NCBI GenBank assembly: GCA_013002375.1
Contig: JABDJW010000149.1
Location: forward strand, 1 to 35,694
Reading direction: 5' to 3'
DNA: 35,694 nt
Origin: Acidimicrobiales bacterium
Lineage (GTDB): Bacteria; Actinomycetota; Acidimicrobiia; Acidimicrobiales; SHLQ01
Shown here: piece by piece, positions 29,483 through 35,694 of the stretch
Layout: every line of letters begins with the position of its first letter
Numbering within the stretch: position 1 is the first letter of the stretch
The notes under the pieces: model-generated
Told to the model about the DNA's origin: nothing
Databases searched by the model: none
Seen by the model: the letters and a program-made list of their open reading frames with translations, nothing else
Program-made: the position numbers and the translations under genes

Positions 29483-30376
29483 GTGTCCTCCGCTTCCCGT
29501 GAGCCGATTCGCATGATCCTCGTGCATTGGAATCGGCCGGAAGTGTGCCTCGCGACGCTCCATCGATTCCGGGCGCAGACGGCTGATGTCGCCCTCGCCG
29601 TGGTCGACAATGGGTCGACGGCGAAGAACCTTGCCATCCTCAAGGCCGGTCTGGCCCCCGATGTCGTCCTGCTCGAACAGCCCACGAACACCGGATTCGG
29701 CCCTGGCGCCAATACCGGGCTGCGCTACTGGCTCGAGCACGACTCGTGGGAATGGGCCGGCGTCGCCCCGCATGATGCCGACGCCGCGAACGATGCACTG
29801 GAGGTGATCGTCGACGGCCTGGCCACCCAGCCCGATGTCGGTCTGGTGAGCGCCGACGTCGGCGACGGGTTCACGCCGGTCGTGCAGCCGTTTCTGGGGG
29901 CGATTGACGCACCACAAACCAAATCGGAGGGGTTCGAGAGCGGCGACTACGCCCACGGCACCCTTCATCTTTTCCGCCGACCGTGCGTCGAGGAGATCGG
30001 TCTGTTCGACGAGCGCTACTTCGCGTACTGCGAAGAGGCCGACCTCGGGTTGCGGGCGAAAGCTCGTGGCTGGCGGGTGGGCGTGATGCGGGGTGCAGAG
30101 GTCCGCAATCCAATGGTGAAGACGCCGCACCCGGTGGTCGACTATCTGCAGGAGCGAAACACCCTGTTGTTGCTGGCCGACCACTACGGGCCACGTCAGG
30201 TGCTGTTCCGGACCGGTGTCTCGCTGTGGCAGCTGATCAGCGGGCCGTTCAATCCAAAGGGTCGAAATCACTTCTGGACGGCCAAATCGAGGATTCTCGC
30301 GCTGCGCGACGCCGCCCTCCGGCGCTGGGGCAGGCCGCCGCCGTCGATTCTCCCCAACGACCCAGGCCCGGGCTAG
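29483..30376 (+). CDS. Family 2 glycosyltransferase (rhamnosyltransferase-like)
   Basis: The 297-residue soluble protein has a GT-A fold of the GT2 family: MILVHWNRPEVCLATL at the start, VVDNGSTAKN for the nucleotide-sugar site, NTGFGPGANTGLRY, and GVAPHDADAAND in place of the metal-binding DxD region. Further on FDERYFAYCEEADLGLRAKARGW is the typical acceptor-side ED motif of rhamnosyl- and galactosyl-transferases such as WbbL. Cell-wall or surface polysaccharide synthesis is likely; sugar and acceptor are unknown. GTG 29483 was chosen because the domain starts a few residues later and CATCGT lies six bases upstream; a longer version from 29429 adds a stretch without homology. It lies in a neighbourhood with acyltransferase and AftD-like genes. 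Confidence 0.88.
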   Translation: MSSASREPIRMILVHWNRPEVCLATLHRFRAQTADVALAVVDNGSTAKNLAILKAGLAPDVVLLEQPTNTGFGPGANTGLRYWLEHDSWEWAGVAPHDADAANDALEVIVDGLATQPDVGLVSADVGDGFTPVVQPFLGAIDAPQTKSEGFESGDYAHGTLHLFRRPCVEEIGLFDERYFAYCEEADLGLRAKARGWRVGVMRGAEVRNPMVKTPHPVVDYLQERNTLLLLADHYGPRQVLFRTGVSLWQLISGPFNPKGRNHFWTAKSRILALRDAALRRWGRPPPSILPNDPGPG

Positions 30377-30425
30377 CGCAGCGCGCCGCGAACGATCCAT
30401 CCGAAGCGGTGGGGGAGCGCTGCGG

Positions 30426-30437
30426 TACCGTGCCGGG
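30426..30437 (+). promoter_or_regulatory. Leaderless -10 element of arfB
   Basis: TACCGT (30426-30431) is followed by six bases and GTG 30438. This is one of the clearest TANNNT-to-start arrangements in the window. Confidence 0.55.
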
Positions 30438-30848
30438 GTGGATGACGAGTTGGTGGCGCCGGGGTGCCGCATCCCCCTCAGCGAGATCGACTGGACGTTC
30501 ACGACCAGCGGCGGTCCCGGCGGACAGCATGCCAACAAGGCCCACACCAGGGTGGAGGCGGCGATCGATCTGCGAACGGCGCGCGGCATCAACGCAGCGA
30601 CGAGGGCACGCTTGATCACCAAACTCGGCCCGCTGCTGCGCGTCGTGGTCGACGACACTCGGAGCCAGGCCCGCAACCGTTCGATCGCGCTGGAACGGCT
30701 GGCCGATCGAATCGAGGTCGCCCAACGGCAGGACAAGTTGCGACGCAAGACCAAGCCGAGTCGCGGCGCGCAAAAGCGCCGGCTCGAGGCCAAGAAGCGC
30801 CGGAGCGACACCAAGCGCCAACGCCAGCGCCCCCGCCACGACGACTGA
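30438..30848 (+). CDS. arfB: Peptidyl-tRNA hydrolase ArfB (release-factor-like ribosome rescue)
   Basis: The 136-residue protein is a stand-alone class I release-factor catalytic domain. The GGQ motif appears in FTTSGGPGGQHANKAHTRV at about residues 21-39; it reaches the peptidyl-transferase centre and frees the chain. The C-terminal 40 residues are very basic (KLRRKTKPSRGAQKRR..., ending RHDD), as in ArfB/YaeJ, whose tail enters the empty mRNA channel of a stalled ribosome. Codon-recognition domains of RF1 and RF2 are absent. The start is GTG, with a clear -10 element six bases before. It is unrelated in function to the flanking envelope genes and lies 61 bases after the glycosyltransferase. 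Confidence 0.93.
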   Translation: MDDELVAPGCRIPLSEIDWTFTTSGGPGGQHANKAHTRVEAAIDLRTARGINAATRARLITKLGPLLRVVVDDTRSQARNRSIALERLADRIEVAQRQDKLRRKTKPSRGAQKRRLEAKKRRSDTKRQRQRPRHDD

Positions 30849-30882
30849 CAACACCGTGTCGGGCTGAAGTTTGTCGTCCTGT

Positions 30883-30913
30883 CCGGAAACAACCGGTGAT
30901 GTTCCGGTAACTT
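30883..30913. promoter_or_regulatory. Nested inverted repeat and -10 element before the acyltransferase gene
   Basis: CCGGAA (30883-30888) and TTCCGG (30902-30907) flank a central palindrome ACCGGT (30892-30897). The right arm touches TAACTT (30908-30913), a good -10 hexamer nine bases before the ATG. A repressor bound here would block the promoter. Confidence 0.4.
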
Positions 30914-30922
30914 GCTAGTCAA

Positions 30923-33013
30923 ATGAGCTCCGCCTATGCCTCGGCATCTCCAGACCAGACCGGCGCCGCAGCGACTCCTCAGAATGCCGGCGGTTCCGGC
31001 TTCCCGCACTTCCCGGCGCTCGACGGCATTCGGGGCCTTGCCGTTGCGATGGTGCTCGTCTTCCACGGCGGATTCGACTTCATGTCGGGCGGCTTCCTCG
31101 GGGTGTCAACCTTCTTCACCCTGAGCGGGTTCCTGATCACCTCGCTCCTGCTGGCCGAGAACGACCGCACCGGCGACATCGCGCTCGGTGCGTTCTGGGT
31201 TCGCCGCTTCAAACGCCTCTTGCCCGCGGCGGTGGCCTGCATCGGGCTGATCGCGGTGTTCTGGAAGTGGCTGTCGTTGCAGACCCAGGCCAACTTCGCC
31301 ACCTTCGATGTCATCGGTCGCATCCCGGGCGATCTGTGGGCGTCGTTGTTCTACGTCTACAACTGGCGCGCCGCCTTCCCGCCGGAGGGAGCGGGCTACA
31401 ACGCCCTGTTCGAGGAAGTGGTGGAACCGTCGCCGGCCGCCCACTTCTGGTCGCTCTCCATCGAGGAACAGTTCTACGTCTTCTTCCCCCTGTTGGCCGC
31501 GATCGTGCTGGCCTTCATGGGGCGATCCAAGCGCGTCTTCGGCGGCGTGCTGCTGGTCTTGTTGGCCGCATCGGTGGGCTCGGTCTTCATGCTCGATGGG
31601 TTCGACCGCATCTACAACGGAACCGATGTTCGAGCGGCCGAGATTCTCGTCGGCGCGTTGCTCGCGGTCGCCTTCAGCACCGCCCGGGGACGAAGCCTCA
31701 TCACCACCCGGCCCGAGGTGCGCTGGGTCGGTTTCGTCGCACTCGCCGCGATCGTCGTTCTGAATGTCGACACGACGCTCCAGTCGGCCTGGCTGCTCGA
31801 GGGCGGCTTGTTCGGCTACGGCTTGCTCTCCGTGCTGGTCATCATGGCGGCCACGCAGGCCACTGGACCGGTGACCACGCTGTTGTCCTGGTATCCGTTG
31901 CGGTACCTGGGCGCGATCTCGTACGGCGTCTATCTGTACCACTGGCCGATCTTTCGATGGATCGATCACAACACCACCGATCTCGGCGATTGGCCCCTGT
32001 TCGCGGTGCGGCTCGTGGCCACCTTTGCGCTCGCCTGGCTGTCGTTTCACTATCTCGAGCAGCCGATACGCCGGGGCACGTCACCGGGGGCCGGCGTGAG
32101 GACACCGGTGATCACCGTCGGCGTGGCCGGAGCATTCGTGGCGGTGATGGCGTTGGTGTACACCGGTCAGAGCGACGAGCCATCGTTCGACTTCGAGAAC
32201 GAAGTCGTTGCGCCGGCGACCTCGGCGCCGTCGACGATCGCACCGACGACGACCATTCCCCAGTCCGTTCCGGCCGGCCCGACTTCGACCACGGTGCCAA
32301 CGACCACGACCGAAGCCCCGTTGGTCCTGGCCGAGGGCCCACCCAAGCTGCATGTGGTCGGGGACTCCATCGCCGGCAACATGTTCTTCGGCCTGAACCA
32401 GTGGGCCGAGTTCTTCGGCGCCCCCGAGGTCACCGGCCTCACCCAGGGTGGTTGCGGCGTCATGTCGAGAGGCGAGCGGTTGTGGCCTCAGGGCGAGATC
32501 CCGACCTGTCAGCAGGACTACGACCTGCTGTTCCGCACGATCGACGAGACCGAGCCCGACGTCGTGATTCTGGTCGGCGGCCCCGTCGACCTCTTGGCCT
32601 GGCGCGACCTGGGCGACCGCTCCTTCCTGGCCAATTCCGACAACGAATGGGCCGAGGTTCTGGAGGAGGAGTACCGCCAGATCACCGACGCGGTCCTGGC
32701 CCGCGACGTGAGCGTGGTCTGGACGAAGGTGCCGTGCGTCGAGCCGGGCAAGGCCGATGAGATGCGCATCGAGCCCACCGGTGTCCAGGTGATGAACTCG
32801 GTGATCGATCGCATCGTCGCCGATTCAGGGCCCCGCGCGGTGGCGTTCGATCTCTATGGCGAGGTCTGTCCCGCCGATGAGTTCGTCCTGGCGGTGGGCG
32901 AGGACCCGGAGGCCCGAGCCGACGGCCTGCACTTCAGTGACTACGCCTCGAACCTCTTGGCCCAGCGACTGGCCGAGGTCGCCTCGACGGTCGGCCCCGT
33001 GATCAGCGGTTGA
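30923..33013 (+). CDS. Acyltransferase-3 membrane protein with C-terminal SGNH domain (OafA-like)
   Basis: The 696-residue protein is predicted to add acyl groups, usually acetyl, to surface glycans. After a short polar N-terminus, residues about 28-410 form the acyltransferase-3 domain with about ten helices. It carries the catalytic-type DGIRGLAVAMVLVFH (H48), GVSTFFTLSGFLITSLLLA, FWVRRFKRLLPA and HFWSLSIEEQFYVFFPLL. A Thr/Pro-rich linker (about 428-465) leads to an extracellular SGNH domain with GDSIAG (D481, S482) and DGLHFSDYA (D667, H670). This fusion is like OafA from Salmonella, where the SGNH part passes the acyl group to the O-antigen. The gene converges with the SGNH lipoprotein gene, and its last codons lie in a short tandem repeat. 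Confidence 0.92.
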   Translation: MSSAYASASPDQTGAAATPQNAGGSGFPHFPALDGIRGLAVAMVLVFHGGFDFMSGGFLGVSTFFTLSGFLITSLLLAENDRTGDIALGAFWVRRFKRLLPAAVACIGLIAVFWKWLSLQTQANFATFDVIGRIPGDLWASLFYVYNWRAAFPPEGAGYNALFEEVVEPSPAAHFWSLSIEEQFYVFFPLLAAIVLAFMGRSKRVFGGVLLVLLAASVGSVFMLDGFDRIYNGTDVRAAEILVGALLAVAFSTARGRSLITTRPEVRWVGFVALAAIVVLNVDTTLQSAWLLEGGLFGYGLLSVLVIMAATQATGPVTTLLSWYPLRYLGAISYGVYLYHWPIFRWIDHNTTDLGDWPLFAVRLVATFALAWLSFHYLEQPIRRGTSPGAGVRTPVITVGVAGAFVAVMALVYTGQSDEPSFDFENEVVAPATSAPSTIAPTTTIPQSVPAGPTSTTVPTTTTEAPLVLAEGPPKLHVVGDSIAGNMFFGLNQWAEFFGAPEVTGLTQGGCGVMSRGERLWPQGEIPTCQQDYDLLFRTIDETEPDVVILVGGPVDLLAWRDLGDRSFLANSDNEWAEVLEEEYRQITDAVLARDVSVVWTKVPCVEPGKADEMRIEPTGVQVMNSVIDRIVADSGPRAVAFDLYGEVCPADEFVLAVGEDPEARADGLHFSDYASNLLAQRLAEVASTVGPVISG

Positions 33014-33020
33014 TCAGCGG
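33000..33020. repeat. 10-bp tandem repeat at the acyltransferase gene end
   Basis: TGATCAGCGG occurs at 33000-33009 and 33011-33020 with one T between. The second copy begins with the acyltransferase stop codon TGA and touches the stop of the convergent SGNH lipoprotein gene. Confidence 0.8.
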
Positions 33021-33974
33021 CTAGTTCTCGGCCTCGATCGCCCAGTCGCTCGCGGCCTGAGTGATCACCGGAGCGGTGATCGCCGACGCGTAACGAAAGG
33101 CCCCCGACGAGTAGGCCGGGCAGGTGCCGGGCAGGATGTCGGCTCCTTCGGGATAGCCGCTGGTGCAGAAGTGCACGCCGTCGGTTTCCCGAACGAAGTT
33201 GAACCCCTGGCCTGCGGTATCGGTTCCCCCGGTGCATGGCTCGAGCGGTAGACAGGGAAGGGTTTCGGCGTAGCTGCCATCGGTGTTCAGCACGGCTGCG
33301 GCTGCGTCGACGGCGAGGGCGTTGGCGAAGTCGGCGGCGATCGCCGCAGCGGCGTCGTTGATCGGCGTGAGGTGGTCGTCGGCGCCCTCGTCGATCGCTC
33401 GGGTGATCGGCACGGTGGGAATCCAGACGTGCACACCGGCCTCGGAGAGCGTGCTGACTGCGGTGCGAAGGTCGGACCGGAACTTCTCGAACGCCGCGTC
33501 TCCGGTCAGCGGGGCGCCGGTCGTATCGGCCATACACGGAGTGAAGGTGTTGTTCGAGAACATGATGATCGCCCCCCACAGTGGGGCGCCTTCCGCCGCG
33601 GGGTCGGCGTCGGCTTCGATGTCGTCGAGATAGTCGCACAGCGCCGCACCGGCGAAGATCCGAATCGAGGTGTCGAGTCGGCCGCCAGCGTCGAGATTCT
33701 CGACCAGTTGCTCCTGGATGGAGTGAGCCATGCTGTCGCCATAGATCGCGACCCGGTAGCGCGAGGGGGTGGTGGGAACACCCGGCCGTTCATCGCTGGA
33801 CGGGTTGAACGGCGTCGGCGTCACGCGGGGGGCAGGCGATTCGGTCGGGACGACCGATGTCGTGGTGGTCGATGACGAATCGCTCGCGCACCCGCCGAGC
33901 AGGAGGGCCATCCCGATGAACAGGGCCGTGAGCAGCATGACCACAGGAGCGGCCGGATTCGGGTGATCGGACAT
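33021..33974 (-). CDS. SGNH-hydrolase-like lipoprotein
   Basis: The 317-residue protein begins with a lipoprotein signal peptide; the lipobox LLGGC puts the lipidated Cys at residue 29. A Thr/Ser/Pro-rich spacer (30-70) lifts the domain off the membrane. The rest is an SGNH/GDSL-type domain: block I YGDSMAHS with S81, an Asn-containing IIMFSNNTFTP in the block III region, and the late DGVHFC with D265 and H268. Several Cys pairs suggest disulfides. It probably transfers or removes acyl groups on envelope glycans, similar to the SGNH part of the convergent acyltransferase. Its ATG overlaps by one base the TGA of the AftD-like gene (TGATG), so the two are translationally coupled and probably work on the same polymer. 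Confidence 0.85.
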   Translation of the reverse strand: MSDHPNPAAPVVMLLTALFIGMALLLGGCASDSSSTTTTSVVPTESPAPRVTPTPFNPSSDERPGVPTTPSRYRVAIYGDSMAHSIQEQLVENLDAGGRLDTSIRIFAGAALCDYLDDIEADADPAAEGAPLWGAIIMFSNNTFTPCMADTTGAPLTGDAAFEKFRSDLRTAVSTLSEAGVHVWIPTVPITRAIDEGADDHLTPINDAAAAIAADFANALAVDAAAAVLNTDGSYAETLPCLPLEPCTGGTDTAGQGFNFVRETDGVHFCTSGYPEGADILPGTCPAYSSGAFRYASAITAPVITQAASDWAIEAEN

Positions 33975-35694
33975 CAGAGAGTGGTATCCACGTGGTTGGC
34001 GCCTACTCGGTCGGCTTCAACATGACCGGGGCGAGGCGCAGGACGGTCGTTCGCGTCCGGCCGCACCAGGGCGCGGACGGCTTCGGCTGCCAGCAACAGT
34101 ATGCACAGGACCCCGATGACATGGACCGACTCGAAGAACTGCGGCCAGCCGAAGTCGGGCGGGTACCGATTGCGGTACTGCTCGATCGTGGTGAACGCGC
34201 CGGCCACGATCAAGCAGGCCGTGGCCAAGCCCGGTAGGACGCGGGGAAGGCGTCCGCTCAGCGCGCTGGCGGCGACGACGACGAGGGCCAGCCAATGCCA
34301 GCGCGGCAGGTTCAGTACCGCGAAGCCGCCGGCGGCAGCGATGGCGATGATCCACCCCGACGAGACCGGGAGGTTCGCGGGCGCCCCTCCTTCGATGAAC
34401 CGGGCCGAGACGGCGGCGGACGTGGGCGTGGCGCGACGGCCGAGTGCGATCAGCGCCACACACCCGATCGCAGCCAGAAGCGAGAACCACAGGGCAAGGT
34501 TGACCACGCGCTGCGGCGTCCATCGGAGCTCGACCGAGAATGCCGAGCCGATGTCGGTCGGGTCGACATACCAACCGTTGGCGAAGCCGTCGATGAGCAT
34601 CGGCTCACCCAGATCGCCGAGCCCGTCGATCGTGGCTTGCCAACCGGGGTTGTGGCTCTGCCCGAGCACGAGCCAGAAGGGCTCGGTGGCGTTGGTGACG
34701 GCCAGATCGATCGCGGTGCGGGCGTCGGCCGCAACCTCGAAGATCGGGAGTTCGGACGCGGCCGGAGCGACGGGGGCTCCGTCGGCGAACGGAGGCTCAC
34801 CCCCGATCGGAGAGAGCAGCGCCAGGCGATCGAGGTCGAACCCGGAGTCGCGACCCCGCGCCGCCTCGACACGGGTCGTGCCGGCCGGCAAGGAGACCGT
34901 CGTGGGTTCGGTGCAGGCGCTGATCCGCAAGGGTTGGCGTTCGAGGGCCGCCGTCATCGAGCCGACCATCCGGAAGGCGACCGCCTGACTATTCACGGCG
35001 AGAAGATCGTCTCGGCAGCCGGAATCGAAGCTGGCGGGCAGCGCGACCGGAGCTGCGAACTCTCGGATCTCGGCAATGCCGACCGGCATGGCGATGCCGT
35101 TGCCCGAGTACCAGTCCTTGGTGATGATCGGCCGAATGCGGTCGATGTCGAACCGGAAGACCGATCCCGAGACCGTCTGGGGCAGGGCCACCGTGATGGT
35201 CTCGGTCCGATTCGGTTCCGGTCCGTCGGCAATTACCGGGATCTCAATCGGCATCGGCGGGCCGTCATCGACGGTGAGGGTCAGCAGTTCCGGCACCGAG
35301 TGCCGGCCGTCGGCCACGATGCTGAAGGTGAGGGTGTCGATCGTGGTGGGTTGGGGCGTCTGGAGTTCGAGCCACTGTTCGGTCACCAGGTCGAACGGGG
35401 TCTGCCACGCGGTGGTCGGGTCGGCGTCGACGGCGGCTCGGGCACGCGACGGTAGATCGCCGGCCAGCCGTTCCGAGGAGCGGGCCACGGTGCTGCTCGG
35501 GTCGATGCCGACCAGTTCGTCGATCAACGCGTCGTCGACATAGGCCGAAAGACGGGCTTCGCCCAGAAGAAGGAACTCCCGAGCCGATGGCAGCTCGAAT
35601 TCGCGATCGAGTGCTTCCTCGGGGTCGAAACGAACGGGCTCTTGAGGATCGGATCGGGTGCGGCTCAGGCTGATGGTCAGCGGGTGGTCAAGAT
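33974..35694 (-). CDS. aftD: AftD-like alpha-(1->3)-arabinofuranosyltransferase (C-terminal part, partial)
   Basis: The frame is open from the right window edge to its TGA at 33976-33974, giving about 572 residues of the C-terminal part. AftD is a very large membrane enzyme that branches arabinan in mycobacteria using decaprenyl-phosphoryl arabinose. The visible part is extracytoplasmic and fits AftD well: FELPSAREFLLLGEARLSA, a carbohydrate-binding discoidin-like module with AAVDADPTTAWQTPF and TFSIVADGRHSVPELL, and then HNPGWQATIDG...DGFANGWYVDP. Four or five hydrophobic helices follow (for example VVNLALWFSLLAAIGCVALIALG, split across about 380-400 of this fragment). The tail is hydrophilic. 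The catalytic membrane domain lies outside the window. Acidimicrobiia are not known for mycolyl-arabinogalactan, so the polymer here may differ. TGATG overlap couples it to the downstream SGNH lipoprotein gene. Confidence 0.82.
   Translation of the reverse strand, partial: LDHPLTISLSRTRSDPQEPVRFDPEEALDREFELPSAREFLLLGEARLSAYVDDALIDELVGIDPSSTVARSSERLAGDLPSRARAAVDADPTTAWQTPFDLVTEQWLELQTPQPTTIDTLTFSIVADGRHSVPELLTLTVDDGPPMPIEIPVIADGPEPNRTETITVALPQTVSGSVFRFDIDRIRPIITKDWYSGNGIAMPVGIAEIREFAAPVALPASFDSGCRDDLLAVNSQAVAFRMVGSMTAALERQPLRISACTEPTTVSLPAGTTRVEAARGRDSGFDLDRLALLSPIGGEPPFADGAPVAPAASELPIFEVAADARTAIDLAVTNATEPFWLVLGQSHNPGWQATIDGLGDLGEPMLIDGFANGWYVDPTDIGSAFSVELRWTPQRVVNLALWFSLLAAIGCVALIALGRRATPTSAAVSARFIEGGAPANLPVSSGWIIAIAAAGGFAVLNLPRWHWLALVVVAASALSGRLPRVLPGLATACLIVAGAFTTIEQYRNRYPPDFGWPQFFESVHVIGVLCILLLAAEAVRALVRPDANDRPAPRPGHVEADRVGANHVDTTL

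Overview
The window is GC-rich chromosomal DNA from an actinobacterium, most likely of the class Acidimicrobiia (Ilumatobacter-like). This is inferred from the mix of a DivIVA/Wag31-type protein, a four-gene conservon (cvnABCD), an AftD-type arabinofuranosyltransferase, and many genes with a -10-like hexamer only 6-9 bases before the start codon (the actinobacterial leaderless arrangement). I see no phage, transposon, CRISPR array, tRNA or rRNA. Genes are tightly packed. No stretch over 300 bases lacks a gene; the longest gaps are 265-480 and 19951-20146.

Layout. 1-264 (-) is the N-terminal part of a proline-rich membrane protein. 481-2620 (+) holds a secreted M23 peptidase and a DivIVA-like protein, both linked to the cell wall or cell poles. 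2635-3207 (-) is 3-hydroxyanthranilate 3,4-dioxygenase and diverges from pseudouridine-5'-phosphate glycosidase (3237-4151, +); the two starts are 29 bases apart and each has its own -10-like element. 4173-6215 (-) holds an ABC1/UbiB-family kinase and, upstream of it, a small degenerate GGDEF protein. 6369-9394 (+) holds an alpha/beta hydrolase and an exported multicopper oxidase with FN3 and Calx-beta domains. 9423-11007 (-) holds an MDR oxidoreductase and an unknown 155-residue protein.

11137-18594 is a possible potassium and energy region. A membrane pyrophosphatase with K+-dependent-type residues (-) diverges from 5-formyl-THF cyclo-ligase, one TrkA and two different TrkH proteins (+), the last three joined by GTGA overlaps. 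18649-19950 (-) is an M18 aminopeptidase. 20147-26235 (+) is gltBD, the ammonia-assimilating glutamate synthase. 26321-29388 (+) is a complete conservon: membrane kinase-like CvnA, roadblock CvnB, DUF742 CvnC and GTPase CvnD, with overlapping reading frames and a leader able to form a hairpin. 29483-35694 is an envelope-glycan neighbourhood: a GT2 glycosyltransferase, ArfB (ribosome rescue, probably unrelated), an acyltransferase-3/SGNH fusion (+), and on the opposite strand an SGNH lipoprotein translationally coupled to the C-terminal part of an AftD-like arabinofuranosyltransferase that runs off the right edge.

Most of this is housekeeping. The best leads for less described biology are the stripped-down conservon (no sensor domain, altered G4 motif, a conserved-looking tail motif in CvnA), the coupled TrkH pair served by a single TrkA, the degenerate GGDEF protein paired with an ABC1 kinase, and the very compact divergent promoter at 3208-3236.
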